Below are positions 27,025 to 35,857 of a stretch of 64,000 nt of DNA, in pieces. Numbering within the stretch: the first letter of the stretch is position 1; each line of letters begins with the position of its first letter. Under the pieces are notes generated by a model. The model searched no databases, had not been told where the DNA came from, and was given only the letters and a program-made list of their open reading frames with translations. Origin of the DNA: CAVRQM01 sp963838805 (GTDB taxonomy: Bacteria; Pseudomonadota; Alphaproteobacteria; Acetobacterales; Acetobacteraceae); the NCBI GenBank assembly GCA_963838805.1, contig CAWISK010000002.1, positions 310,001 through 374,000 of the forward strand, read 5' to 3'. The position numbers and the translations under genes are program-made.

Positions 27025-29454
27025 ATGACCCGCCCCATGCTTCGATTGCCACCATCGCGCCTGGCCTGGCCGCTCGCCTGCGCCCTGGCGCTCGGCTCAT
27101 GTGGCCGCGTGCGCGGCCCGGATATCAATCCGCTGCCGCCGCCGCTGGCGCAGCCGGTCGGCAATCTCGGGGCGGCGTCGCGCGTAAACGCGGTGCTGGG
27201 TGCCACCCAGGCCACGCCGCCAGCGCAGATCGCCTACGGCAGCGGCCCGATCGGGCTTGCCCCCGGCGTCACCGCGAGCAACGCGGCCGGCGACGTCACG
27301 CTCGATTTCGCCGATACCGACATCCGCGAGGTGGTCAACCAGATCCTGGGCACCATGCTGCGCGTGAACTACACGATCGATCCGAACGTGCACGGGACCG
27401 CCACGTTTCATACCGCCCGCCCGCTGCCGCGTTCGCAATTGCTGTCCACCTTGCAAACCCTGCTTGCGCAAAGCGGCGCGGCACTGGTGCAGAACGGCGC
27501 GCTGTACCGCGTGGTCCCCGCGGCCGAGGCGACGACGGCGGGAATAGCGGCGAACGGGGACGTGGCGGGCAGTCTTGCCATTCCGCTGCGCTACGCCTCG
27601 GCCGAGGCTCTGGCCAAGCTGCTGCAACCCTTTGCGGGCGCCGCCAAGATCGTCGCCGATCCCGGTCGCAACGCCGTGCTGGTGGCCGGCGAGCCGAACG
27701 CCAGGGCGGCGCTCGCCAGCCTGGTGAACAGTTTCGATACCGATCAGCTCGCCGGCCAGTCCTACGCCATGCTGCCGGTGGCCGGCGGCGATGCGAAGGA
27801 CTTTGCCACCGCGATGCAGGACGCGCTGCGCGGCGGTGCCAACGCGCCGCTGGCGGGGCTGGTCCGGGTGATCCCGCTCGAGCGGCTGAGCGCCGTTCTG
27901 GTGGTCGCGTCGCAGCCCCGCTACATCGACGCGGTGCGGCGGGTGTACGATCTGGTGCAGAAGCAGCGCCGGTTCACGTTGCGGACCTGGCACGTCTACT
28001 ACCTGCAGAACAGCCACGCGGAAGATGCGGCCTACGTGCTGCAACAGGCGTTCACGCCGCAGAACGTCACGGCGCAGCCCACCAGTGCTGCGCAGGGCGT
28101 GCCTGGCGCCGGGCGGTACGGCGGCGCCGGAGGGGGGCTGGGCGGCGGGCTGGGTGGCGGTCTGGGTGGCGGTCTGGGTGGCGGGCTTGGTGGCGGGCTG
28201 GGGGGAGGCCTGGGTGGCGGCGGCCTCGGCGGCGGCTTGGGCGGCGGCATGGGAGCCGGTGGGGAGCTTGGCGCGGGGGGCGGCCTCGGCGGCGGTTACG
28301 GCGGCGGCGGCCTGGGTGGCGGCCTGGGCGCGGGCGGTCCGGCGGGTGCGGGTGGCACGGCCGGGGGCATCGGCGGCGCCGCGCAGGGGACAGCCCCTGC
28401 CGCGTCTACGGCGGCGAACCCGTTGCTTGGCGGCCTCGAGACCAGCGGTGGCACCGGCGGCGCCGCCGCGACCGACACCATGCGGATCATCCCGAACGAC
28501 CAGAACAACGCGCTGCTGGTCTATGCGACGCCGCAGGAGGAGACCACCGTCGAGACGATGCTGCGCAAGATCGACATCCTGCCGCTCCAGGTGCGCATCG
28601 ACGCCACCATCGCCGAGGTGACGCTGAACGATGCCTTGCAGTTCGGGACCCAGTATTTCTTCAAGGAAGGCGACATCAACCAGACGCTGAGCAGCAATCC
28701 GATCGCCAGCGGACTGGGTACGGCGACTGCGATTACCGGCAGCTTCCCCGGCTTCGTGCTTGCCTCGACGGCGCACAACGCCGCCGCCGCGATCTCTGCG
28801 CTGCAGAACGTCACGACGGTCAACGTGCTGTCGTCGCCGGAGCTGCTGGTGCTGGACAATCAGCAGGCGCATCTGCAGGTGGGCGCGAACGTGCCGTATC
28901 TGGCGTCCAGTCGTCGCAGAGCCAGCTCGATCGCCAACTCGGCGATCGTCAATCAGGTGCAGTATCAGCCAACCGGCGTGATCCTGGACGTGACGCCGCG
29001 CGTGAACAGCGGCGGACTGGTGACGCTGGACATCTCGCAGAACGTGAGTTCAGTCGCCACGGGCACGACGACGACCGGACTGAACTCGCCGACCTTCAAC
29101 GAGCGCAACGTCATCAGCCGTGTAGTGGTACAGGATGGGCAGACGATCGGCCTCGCGGGCCTCATCCAGGAGAACGTGACCAAGGGCAATTCCGGCATTC
29201 CGTGGCTCAAGGACATCCCGCTTCTGGGTCTGATTGCCGGAACGCAGAACAACACCCGCACGCGCACGGAGCTGCTGGTGCTGATCACGCCGCACGTCGT
29301 GCACGATCAGCGCGACGCCGAGGCACTGACGGAGGATCTGCGTGAGCAGATGCCGAATGCGGCCTTGCTGCCATCGCAGTTGAGCGCGCTGCCGCTGTCC
29401 GGCTCGCCCGATCCGAGCCAAAGGCTGCGCCGGCGCCTCGGTCTGGGGCCGTGA
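27025..29454 (+). CDS. gspD: type II secretion secretin GspD
   Basis: An 809-residue outer-membrane secretin. The start ATG 27025 gives a lipoprotein-type signal (ACALALGSC). The N0 domain (VTLDFADTDIREVVNQILG) and N1-N3 modules follow (RNAVLVAGEPNARAALASLV, SAVLVVASQPRYIDAV). A long glycine/leucine-rich insert occupies residues 365-453. The secretin core starts at DIQ-type sequence VRIDATIAEVTLND and includes VPYLASS, VILDVTPRVNSGG and the C-terminal LLGLIAGTQNNTRTRTELLVLITP. The gene is intact and overlaps gspK by GTGA. Confidence 0.96.
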   Translation: MTRPMLRLPPSRLAWPLACALALGSCGRVRGPDINPLPPPLAQPVGNLGAASRVNAVLGATQATPPAQIAYGSGPIGLAPGVTASNAAGDVTLDFADTDIREVVNQILGTMLRVNYTIDPNVHGTATFHTARPLPRSQLLSTLQTLLAQSGAALVQNGALYRVVPAAEATTAGIAANGDVAGSLAIPLRYASAEALAKLLQPFAGAAKIVADPGRNAVLVAGEPNARAALASLVNSFDTDQLAGQSYAMLPVAGGDAKDFATAMQDALRGGANAPLAGLVRVIPLERLSAVLVVASQPRYIDAVRRVYDLVQKQRRFTLRTWHVYYLQNSHAEDAAYVLQQAFTPQNVTAQPTSAAQGVPGAGRYGGAGGGLGGGLGGGLGGGLGGGLGGGLGGGLGGGGLGGGLGGGMGAGGELGAGGGLGGGYGGGGLGGGLGAGGPAGAGGTAGGIGGAAQGTAPAASTAANPLLGGLETSGGTGGAAATDTMRIIPNDQNNALLVYATPQEETTVETMLRKIDILPLQVRIDATIAEVTLNDALQFGTQYFFKEGDINQTLSSNPIASGLGTATAITGSFPGFVLASTAHNAAAAISALQNVTTVNVLSSPELLVLDNQQAHLQVGANVPYLASSRRRASSIANSAIVNQVQYQPTGVILDVTPRVNSGGLVTLDISQNVSSVATGTTTTGLNSPTFNERNVISRVVVQDGQTIGLAGLIQENVTKGNSGIPWLKDIPLLGLIAGTQNNTRTRTELLVLITPHVVHDQRDAEALTEDLREQMPNAALLPSQLSALPLSGSPDPSQRLRRRLGLGP
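28117..28383 (+). repeat. tandem 12-base glycine-leucine repeat within gspD
   Basis: An irregular tandem array of GGCGGGCTGGGT-like units encodes GGGL repeats, then degenerates into Gly/Ala-rich sequence. It maps to the loop between the N-domains and the secretin core, where other GspD proteins have a short low-complexity linker. The whole stretch stays in frame. Confidence 0.85.
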
Positions 29455-30299
29455 GGCCGCAGCGCCCCGCGATCCCTGAGCGGGAGCGCGGCGTCGCGCT
29501 GTTGATCGTGCTGTGGACGCTGGCGCTGCTGGCGCTGATCGGCGCTCAGGTCACCTCGGCCGGTCACACCGAGGCCAAGCTTGCAGGCAATCTGCGCGCC
29601 AGCGCAGTGGCCGAGGCGGCGGCCGACGCGGCCATCGACGAGGCGGCACAGCATCTGATCGATCCATCGGCCCGCCACTGGATCGCGGGCGGTCCCGGAT
29701 ACGTGGTGCGGCTGCCCCAGGCGAAGGTGCAGGTGCAGGTCGAGAGCGAGCAGCGTAGGCTGCCGTTGAATACGGCTCCCACGGTGCTGATGTCGGCGCT
29801 GCTGCGGCATCTCGGGGCCGACCCGCGCACCGCGGTGGTGCTCGCGGCACAGATCGGCGATTGGCGCAGCCCGGCCAACTTTCCCCTCCGACTAGGAGCC
29901 AAGGCGCCGCAATACCGCGCCGCCGGGCGTGAGTGGGGTCCGCCCAACCGGCCGTTCCGCTCGGTTTCCGAACTCCGGCTGCTGCTCTCGATGACACCGG
30001 ACCTGTACGCGCGTCTGGCACCGCATGTCAGCGCCTACACGCAATCCTCTCCGTCGTTGCAGGCGACGGACCCGATCGTGGCGGCGGCGATTCTGGAAGT
30101 CGCGGCGGGTGGATTGCAGCCGCTCTCCTTCGACGAATCGCCGATCTACGACGTGACGGCCGTGGCGACGAGCGCACAGGGGGCGCGGTTCGTGCGCCGC
30201 GCCGTCATCCGCATCAACCTGCCCGACGAGGCGGCGCCGACCTCGCGGCCTTACGATGTTCTGGGATGGTTCTCGGGGGACGAGCCGGCCGACGAGTGA
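29451..30299 (+). CDS. gspK: type II secretion minor pseudopilin GspK
   Basis: A 282-residue pseudopilin that caps the pseudopilus. The leader ends at RERG/VALLIVLWTLALLALI with the GspK-typical VALL rather than FTLLE start. The globular part includes LPLNTAPTVLMSALLRHLG, the SAM-like region and FRSVSELRLLLSMTPDLYARLAPHVS. The GTG start overlaps the gspD stop. It ends 22 bases from the convergent gspG. Confidence 0.92.
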   Translation: MRPQRPAIPERERGVALLIVLWTLALLALIGAQVTSAGHTEAKLAGNLRASAVAEAAADAAIDEAAQHLIDPSARHWIAGGPGYVVRLPQAKVQVQVESEQRRLPLNTAPTVLMSALLRHLGADPRTAVVLAAQIGDWRSPANFPLRLGAKAPQYRAAGREWGPPNRPFRSVSELRLLLSMTPDLYARLAPHVSAYTQSSPSLQATDPIVAAAILEVAAGGLQPLSFDESPIYDVTAVATSAQGARFVRRAVIRINLPDEAAPTSRPYDVLGWFSGDEPADE

Positions 30300-30321
30300 C
30301 CTGCGTCTGGGCGTCGGCCAG

Positions 30322-30786
30322 CTACGGGTTGCAGATCAGGCCGGCCGCCCCAGGATCGCCCGAGGCTCCATTCGGTCCACGCGAACACAGATCATAGTCG
30401 TGATTCGGGCGTGTGGACGGCTCGCGATAGATATACGCATGGCTCCACGGATCGACCGGCAGCGTGTTGGCTTGCAGATAGGGGCCGTTCCAGTTCGTGA
30501 CCCCGCTCGGCCGATGCAGCAGGGCGTCGATGCCTTGCTCCGTGCTGGGATACGAGCCGACATCCAGCTTGTAGATGTCGAGCACGGAGCCCAGGCGCTG
30601 GATCGCCTGCCCCGCGACCGATACCCGCGCACCTCCCAGCAGGCGCAGCACGCGGGGGGCGACCAGGGTGATGAGCAGGCCCAGGATGGCGACGACCACC
30701 AGGATTTCCAGCAGCGTGAATCCGGCTTCGCCGCGTCGGTGGCGGCGGGCGGGGCTGGCGGGCTGCGCGGCGGATGGAGCGGGCAT
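30322..30786 (-). CDS. gspG: type II secretion major pseudopilin GspG
   Basis: A 154-residue major pseudopilin. The cleavage site is G/FTLLEILVVVAILGLL, followed by VAPRVLRLLGGARVSVAGQAI and the conserved DVGSYPSTEQGIDALL, WNGPYL, LPVDPW and DYDLCSRGPNG, which carry the calcium-binding loop and C-terminal end typical of GspG. It is unusual in being encoded on the strand opposite to the rest of the system and converging with gspK, so its expression must be driven separately. Confidence 0.95.
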   Translation of the reverse strand: MPAPSAAQPASPARRHRRGEAGFTLLEILVVVAILGLLITLVAPRVLRLLGGARVSVAGQAIQRLGSVLDIYKLDVGSYPSTEQGIDALLHRPSGVTNWNGPYLQANTLPVDPWSHAYIYREPSTRPNHDYDLCSRGPNGASGDPGAAGLICNP

Positions 30787-30911
30787 GCGGGCGTTCTAGC
30801 CCGGCGGCGGCGCTCGGCAAAGCCTCGGCACACCGGGTTTCGTGATGGATGGATAGCGCCGTTGGATCGGTTGTTGCCGGGCGAGGAATCGCGCGCTAGG
30901 GGATAACTGCG

Positions 30912-31313
30912 ATGGCGATCCCGTTTCTGGCATGCATGGTTACGGCCGCGGCATTCTACCACCTGCCGCCGCGCGTGTTGCCGTCGATCTGGGCCGTGGA
31001 GCGCGGCTTCGCCGGCAGCGTCAGCCGCAACGCGGACGGCAGCGACGATTTAGGTCTCATGCAGGTCAACACGCTTTGGATCGAGCCCATTGCCCGCACC
31101 ACGCGGATGCCGCCGGAGGCCGTCAGGCTGCGGCTGGTCTACGATCCGTGCTTCAGCATCGCGGCGGCGGCCGCGATCATGCGCACCTATCTGATCGAGA
31201 CACATTTCGACCTGATGCAGGCGGTGGGCGACTATCACAGCCACACACCGGCGCTCAATCGCGAATATCAGGCGCTTGTGCTGGGGGCGGCGAACAGGTT
31301 GTTCGGCCGATAG
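30912..31313 (+). CDS. lytic transglycosylase-like protein
   Basis: A 133-residue protein with a goose-lysozyme/SLT-type fold. The putative catalytic glutamate is in SIWAVERGFAG, with DLGLMQVNTLWIEP as the conserved middle motif and AVGDYHSHTPALNREYQALV as the C-terminal part. It is shorter than full Slt enzymes and resembles VirB1-type peptidoglycan hydrolases that clear a path for secretion machines. Its location at the edge of the type II secretion island supports such a role. The signal sequence is short and ambiguous (IPFLACMVTAAAF). Confidence 0.8.
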   Translation: MAIPFLACMVTAAAFYHLPPRVLPSIWAVERGFAGSVSRNADGSDDLGLMQVNTLWIEPIARTTRMPPEAVRLRLVYDPCFSIAAAAAIMRTYLIETHFDLMQAVGDYHSHTPALNREYQALVLGAANRLFGR

Positions 31314-31330
31314 AGGTGGCTATCCCGTCG

Positions 31331-31369
31331 GCAGCCGGGCGGAGCGGATGACCGCTCCGCCCCGGCTGC
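31331..31369. terminator. hairpin between convergent genes
   Basis: GCAGCCGGGCGGAGCGG (31331-31347) pairs with CCGCTCCGCCCCGGCTGC (31352-31369), interrupted only by one extra C, around the loop ATGA. It lies between the transglycosylase gene and the convergent PRC-barrel gene. No T-run is visible. Confidence 0.55.
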
Positions 31370-31378
31370 CGATCCCGC

Positions 31379-31753
31379 TCAGACGCCGGTCGGGCCGCCA
31401 TAGTAGTCGCTGATGCGGCGGCCATAGGCCGGATCGTCCCACAGCCCCATATCCGTGGCCCGATAGGTCGGCGCGCCCTGGAGACGCGAGCGGTCGAGGT
31501 TGACCACGTAGCCGCCCTGGGCCTCGTCATAGTTCAACTGGCCCCAGGGCAGCGGGTGGTACTCCTCGCCGATCCCGAGGAATCCGCCGAAACTCATGAT
31601 GGCGTATTCGGCGCGGCCGGAGCGCTTGTCGATCATGATGTCGTACACGCTGCCGAGCTTGTCGCCCGCCCGATTGTAGACGGCAGTCCCGTTGACCTTG
31701 CTCGCGGCGATCAGCTTGCCGCGCGTGTCAGCCGGATGAGTGATGTCCGCCAT
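31379..31753 (-). CDS. PRC-barrel domain protein
   Basis: A 124-residue soluble protein with one PRC-barrel domain: LIAASKVNGTAVYNRAGDKLGSVYDIMIDKRSGRAEYAIMSFG contains the barrel strands (given here only as its positions, residues 14-56). A tail rich in Tyr/Gly/Asp follows. PRC-barrel proteins of this size are common stress or photosynthesis-apparatus related proteins in alphaproteobacteria, with no defined activity. It is a single gene convergent with the transglycosylase. Confidence 0.88.
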   Translation of the reverse strand: MADITHPADTRGKLIAASKVNGTAVYNRAGDKLGSVYDIMIDKRSGRAEYAIMSFGGFLGIGEEYHPLPWGQLNYDEAQGGYVVNLDRSRLQGAPTYRATDMGLWDDPAYGRRISDYYGGPTGV

Positions 31754-31956
31754 ATCGATCTCCCGTCATTGGAAAGGGTTTGATGTGCCCCTGCACATCA
31801 GGTGACAGGGCCAACGCCGCAGCCCAGGAGAGGTTCGGACGCCAGCCGGGACAATATCGGCCGGGTGGGGCAACCGGCTCAGCTCGGATGTGTCGAGGAT
31901 GAGTGCAGCCGGCGGTTTGCGCGGTATGCTGGACCTTCCACAGCGGAGACAGGACG

Positions 31957-32337
31957 ATGAACGCGGCGGGCAGTTCGCAGAACCACTACGCGGCCGGTCA
32001 GAGCGACCGTCGGCCCTGGGGCGACTGGTCGGTTCTGGACACCGGGGCGGGCTACGCCGTGAAGCGCATCCGCGTGGCCCCCGCGGGCATCCTGTCCTTG
32101 CAGCGCCATCGCCACCGTGCCGAGCAGTGGATTGTCGTGGCCGGGATCGCGCAGGTCACGCGCAATGCCGAGACCTTCGACGTCGGCCCCGGGGAAAGTG
32201 TGGCGATCGGCCGGGGCGATGTGCATCGCGTCGCCAACCGGGGGACGGAGGATCTGGTGGTCATCGAGGTCCAGACCGGCCCCGAGCTGCGCGAGGATGA
32301 CATCGAGCGGCTGGAGGACAGCTACGGGCGAAGCTGA
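31957..32337 (+). CDS. cupin protein, mannose-6-phosphate isomerase type II C-terminal family
   Basis: A 126-residue single cupin like the isomerase domain of GDP-mannose pyrophosphorylase/phosphomannose isomerase fusions. PWGDWSVLDTG is the entry motif, SLQRHRHRAEQWIVVAG holds the metal-binding histidines and glutamate, and GDVHRVANRG is the second metal motif. The start ATG 31957 follows a GGAGACAGGA site. Possible roles are sugar-phosphate isomerisation or metal-dependent regulation. It lies upstream of an aldose dehydrogenase-like gene on the same strand. Confidence 0.85.
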   Translation: MNAAGSSQNHYAAGQSDRRPWGDWSVLDTGAGYAVKRIRVAPAGILSLQRHRHRAEQWIVVAGIAQVTRNAETFDVGPGESVAIGRGDVHRVANRGTEDLVVIEVQTGPELREDDIERLEDSYGRS

Positions 32338-32412
32338 TTCCGTGACCCGGCAGGGGTGTCACGGACGGCCGGGCCGTGCTGTATCGCGCGCCGGCGCATT
32401 GGAGAAAGCGTG

Positions 32413-33204
32413 ATGACGGATTCGCAGCTCGGCGCGACGAGTGACGAAGCGATCTACCCCAGCCTGCGCGGGCGGGCGGTGCTGGTGACGGGTGGGGCCG
32501 CGGGGATCGGTGCCAGCATCGTCGAGCATTTTGCCCGCCAGGGCGCGCGCGTGGCGTTGCTGGACATCGCAGACCGGCCCGCCGCCGCGCTGGCCGGGCG
32601 ATTTGCGGCCGAGGGCCTGCCGCGCCTGCATTTCCAACATGCGGACGTGACGGATATCGCGGCACTTCGCGCCGCGATCGCCGCCTGCGCCGAGGCGGTT
32701 GGTCCGATCACGGTGCTGGTGAACAACGCGGCCCATGACGAGCGTCATCGCTGGGAGGATGTGACGCCGGAATACTGGGACGGCCGCATGGCCGTGAACC
32801 TGCGTCACCAATTCTTCGCCATCCAGGCCGTGGCACCGACGATGATCGCGGCGGGGCAGGGTGCGATCGTCAATCTCGGTTCGACCAGTTGGCGCATCGG
32901 CCTCGGCGGGATGCCGGCCTATACCGCGAGCAAGGCGGCGATCGAGGCACTGACCCGCAGCTTCGCCCGCGATCTCGGTCCGCACGGCATTCGCGTCAAC
33001 TGCGTGCTGCCCGGCTGGGTGATGACCGAACGGCAATTGGCGTTGTGGGTGGACGACAACACGGACGATCTGCTGAAGCGGGTGCAGTGCCTGCCGGGCC
33101 GGCTGTATCCGCCGGACATCGCGCGCATGGTGCTGTGGCTCGCGGCCGGGGACAGCCGCATGGTGACGAACCAGACCTTCGTCGTCGATGCGGGCTGGAC
33201 CTGA
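32413..33204 (+). CDS. SDR-family aldose 1-dehydrogenase (D-xylose/galactose dehydrogenase-like)
   Basis: A 263-residue short-chain dehydrogenase. The NAD-binding loop TGGAAGIG, NNAAHDERH, the serine in VNLGSTSW and the YTASK active-site pair are present. The N-terminal AIYPSLRGR and the body (DVTPEYWDGRMAVNLRHQFF, CLPGRLYPPDIARMVLWLA) closely resemble NAD-dependent xylose dehydrogenase of Caulobacter and related galactose/fucose dehydrogenases. It would oxidise a free sugar to a lactone. With the sugar importer and the aldolase at 36-42.5 kb this suggests a non-phosphorylating or De Ley-Doudoroff-type sugar route; that link is inference. ATG 32413 follows GGAGAAAG. Confidence 0.85.
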   Translation: MTDSQLGATSDEAIYPSLRGRAVLVTGGAAGIGASIVEHFARQGARVALLDIADRPAAALAGRFAAEGLPRLHFQHADVTDIAALRAAIAACAEAVGPITVLVNNAAHDERHRWEDVTPEYWDGRMAVNLRHQFFAIQAVAPTMIAAGQGAIVNLGSTSWRIGLGGMPAYTASKAAIEALTRSFARDLGPHGIRVNCVLPGWVMTERQLALWVDDNTDDLLKRVQCLPGRLYPPDIARMVLWLAAGDSRMVTNQTFVVDAGWT

Positions 33205-33259
33205 ACCGTATTCAGCAGCGAAGCCGGGTCCGGCTGGGCTTCTGTCGCGCATGGGCAGT

Positions 33260-33604
33260 TCAGACGCGCGGCAGCGCGATCTGCCAGCGCACGTCGAGCA
33301 GGCCGGTGCCGTCATCATGCACCACCTGCATCCGACCGATCCGCTCGTCGGTGGCGCGGTTGCGCCGCTCGCTCAGAATGATCCGGCATGGGAAATGGGT
33401 GGCGGCACCCGTGAGCATCTGCGGTCGCGGCAACTGACGAGAATCGCAGAAGGCCAGCACCTGTGCCAGCACGAAGTCAAGCGAGGCCTCGTTGCGGATT
33501 TTCCGGCTTTGGAACAGCGGCACCGTCTGGAAGCCGTCATCAGCGGCTTTGGCGGCCGCTGCGGCCAGGGAGGGCGGGTCGGCAGGCCGGACGATCTTTG
33601 CCAC
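33260..33604 (-). CDS. conserved hypothetical protein
   Basis: A 114-residue soluble protein starting at GTG 33604 after AGGAAGCGAG. No family is recognised. It is hydrophilic with balanced charges and contains LDFVLAQVLAFCDSRQLP and GAATHFPCRIILSERRN. It converges with the dehydrogenase gene. Codon usage looks like that of its neighbours, so it is probably real. Confidence 0.6.
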   Translation of the reverse strand: MAKIVRPADPPSLAAAAAKAADDGFQTVPLFQSRKIRNEASLDFVLAQVLAFCDSRQLPRPQMLTGAATHFPCRIILSERRNRATDERIGRMQVVHDDGTGLLDVRWQIALPRV

Positions 33605-33689
33605 GGTCTCGCTTCCTAAGCCTCAGCGCATTTTATCCTATTTTGGCCGCGCATGGAACGGGTGTCTGCATCCAAGAGGCAGGCCGCGA

Positions 33690-35186
33690 TCACCCCGGCC
33701 GTCCGGGCATCCGATGGCGGAAGCTCAGCGCCTCGGCGACATCCTGCCGGCGGATCGGCTCGGCGCCGGCCAGGTCGGCGATGCTGCGGGCCACGCGCAG
33801 GGTCCGCGCGTAGCCTCGCGGCGAGAGGCGCAGCTTGTCGGCGGCCTGCTCGGCCAATGACCGCGCCTCCGAGGCCAGTGCGAAACCGCCGACATCCGCC
33901 TCCGCATTGTTCAGTTCGCCGGCGCGGGCGCGCTGGCGGGCACGCGCCTCGCAGACGCGCGCTGCGATCATCTCGGATGTCTCGCCGCTCGGTGCGCGTG
34001 ACAGTTCGGCGGGCGCGACCGGCTGCACCGCCACGGAGAGGTCGATCCGGTCCAGCAGCGGGCCGCTGATACGCCCCTGATAATCCTCGCCGCAGCGCGG
34101 CGCGCGGCCGCATTCGCGCGACGCATCGCCCAGATGGCCGCAGCGGCACGGGTTCATCGCCGCGATCATCTGGAACCGTGCGGGGTAGGTCACATGCGCC
34201 ATCGCCCGCGCGACCGTCGTGCGGCCGCTCTCCATCGGCTGGCGCAGCGCTTCTAGCGCCGGGCGCGGGAACTCGGGCAGTTCGTCCAGGAACAACACGC
34301 CACGATGCGCGAGCGAGACCTCACCCGGCCGCGCGCGCTGGCCGCCGCCGGTCAGCGCCGCCTGCGAGGCGCTGTGATGCGGCTCGCGGTAGGGCGGGCG
34401 CTGCACCAGGCGGCCGCCATCCAGCATCCCGGCGACGCTGTGGATCATGCTGACCTCCAGCGCCTCGCGCGGCAGCAGATCGGGCAGCAAGGCGGCGAGG
34501 CGCGAAGCCAGCATCGACTTGCCCGCGCCGGGCGGCCCGATCAGCAGCAGATTGTGCCCGCCGGCTGCGGCGATCTCCAGCGCGCGCTTGGCGGTTTCCA
34601 TGCCACGCACGTCGGCCATGTCGGCGCTGGCCGGCGCCTCGGCGACACCGCCCGGTTCGGGCGTGGGCAGCAATTGCGTGCCGCGGAAATGATTGACCAG
34701 CGACAGCAGATCAGGTGGGGCCAGCACCGAGATGCGCCCGGCCCAGGCTGCCTCGCCACCTTGCGACGCTGGGCAGATCAGCCCCAGCTCGGCGGCGGAG
34801 GCGGCGATCGCGGCCGGCAGCACGCCGGCTACGGCATTGAGCGTGCCATCGAGCGACAGCTCGCCGAGGGCTGCGTATTCCGCGACGTCCTCGTGGCCGA
34901 GTATGTCCATCGCTGCCAGCACCGCGAGCGCGATCGGCAGGTCGAAATGGCTGCCCTCCTTCAGCAGATCGGCGGGGGCCAGATTGATCAGCACGCGGCG
35001 CGGCGGCAGGGACAGGCCCATCGCCGTGAGCGCCGCGCGCACCCGCTCGCGCGCCTCGCCCACCGCCTTGTCCGGCAGGCCCACCACCAGAAACGCCGGC
35101 AGGCCGGAGGAGATCTGCACCTGCACCTCGACCGGCACGGCCTCGATCCCGGAAAAGGCGTAGCTCTGGATGCGGGCAATCGTCAT
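33690..35186 (-). CDS. comM: YifB/ComM family Mg chelatase-like AAA+ ATPase
   Basis: A 498-residue protein of the ComM family, a hexameric helicase that drives branch migration during natural transformation in Vibrio. The N-terminal ChlI-like domain has VEVQISSGLPAFLVVGLPDKAV. The AAA+ core has Walker A GPPGAGKSM, Walker B GVLFLDELPEF and the sensor/arginine region. The C-terminal domain has the four-cysteine motif (CRCGHLGDASRECG and RAPRCGEDY) and RGYARTLRVARSIADL. The start ATG 35186 matches the family start MTIARIQSYAF. Confidence 0.94.
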   Translation of the reverse strand: MTIARIQSYAFSGIEAVPVEVQVQISSGLPAFLVVGLPDKAVGEARERVRAALTAMGLSLPPRRVLINLAPADLLKEGSHFDLPIALAVLAAMDILGHEDVAEYAALGELSLDGTLNAVAGVLPAAIAASAAELGLICPASQGGEAAWAGRISVLAPPDLLSLVNHFRGTQLLPTPEPGGVAEAPASADMADVRGMETAKRALEIAAAGGHNLLLIGPPGAGKSMLASRLAALLPDLLPREALEVSMIHSVAGMLDGGRLVQRPPYREPHHSASQAALTGGGQRARPGEVSLAHRGVLFLDELPEFPRPALEALRQPMESGRTTVARAMAHVTYPARFQMIAAMNPCRCGHLGDASRECGRAPRCGEDYQGRISGPLLDRIDLSVAVQPVAPAELSRAPSGETSEMIAARVCEARARQRARAGELNNAEADVGGFALASEARSLAEQAADKLRLSPRGYARTLRVARSIADLAGAEPIRRQDVAEALSFRHRMPGRPG

Positions 35187-35287
35187 TCCGATTGGTTGCC
35201 GACCGACCCGCAACAGATCGTGACGACGATGCTAACGTTACGTCAAAGCACCTCGCATCAGGGCACGTTGCGAACGCGATGCCACGA

Positions 35288-35857
35288 TCATTCCTGATCG
35301 GTGGCGATACGCACCTTCGTCGCGACCGGGCCGGCATCCCCTTCCTCTTCGACGTAGTGCACCAGGTCACCGGGCTTGAGATCCTCGAAATGCCCGGTGG
35401 TGACGCTGTCGCGGTGGAAATAGAGCTGCGAGCCGGTGCTGTTGAGCAGGAAGCCATGATCGGTTCCGGGCTCGATCAATGTCACCTGCCCGGCAAGGGC
35501 CGATCCGGTGGGCTTGGTCGTGTCTTCTCGCAGCTTGGCCTTGAAGCTTTCCAGCTGCCGCTCGGCGGCCTTGAACGCCTCGCGCAGCGAGGCATGGACG
35601 TCGGGATTGGCATAGCGCTCCTTCGCCTTGTGTGGCTCGCGCGAGACCGCCAGATCGCGTCCGGGCACCGACAAAATGACATGCACCTCGTACAGATTGC
35701 CGGTCTGGTGCTGCTGATGCAGCGCCTCCACCGAGACCCTGCAGCCCACCAGCCGCCCGTAGCGCTGGTCCAGGCGGTCCACCTGGCGGCGTATCTCCGC
35801 CTCCAGCGGCGCGGAAGGTTGCATGTTGTGGAAGGCGATCTCGAGAGGTCGTTCCAT
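35288..35857 (-). CDS. HPF/RaiA-family ribosome-associated protein with cold-shock-like C-terminal domain
   Basis: A 189-residue protein. Residues 1-105 match the S30AE ribosome hibernation fold (LEIAFHNMQPSAPLEAEIRR, VHVILSVPGRDLAVSR, REAFKAAERQLESFKA). Residues 120-185 look like a cold-shock/OB-fold domain: GQVTLIEPGTDHGFL, the RNP2-like LYFHRDSV, FEDLKPGDLVHYVEEE and GPVATKV. The first domain would sit in the decoding channel of inactive 70S ribosomes and the second could bind RNA. It diverges from nothing and stands alone upstream of comM. Confidence 0.87.
   Translation of the reverse strand: MERPLEIAFHNMQPSAPLEAEIRRQVDRLDQRYGRLVGCRVSVEALHQQHQTGNLYEVHVILSVPGRDLAVSREPHKAKERYANPDVHASLREAFKAAERQLESFKAKLREDTTKPTGSALAGQVTLIEPGTDHGFLLNSTGSQLYFHRDSVTTGHFEDLKPGDLVHYVEEEGDAGPVATKVRIATDQE

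Noticed and set aside
28117..28383. Repeat array considered as CRISPR-like
   Set aside because: Units are 12 bases, in frame, without spacers, and lie inside the gspD coding sequence.
27099..29345. Long plus-strand frame inside gspD
   Set aside because: It is the +2 shadow of the secretin gene, including its glycine-repeat region; the gspD frame carries all conserved motifs.
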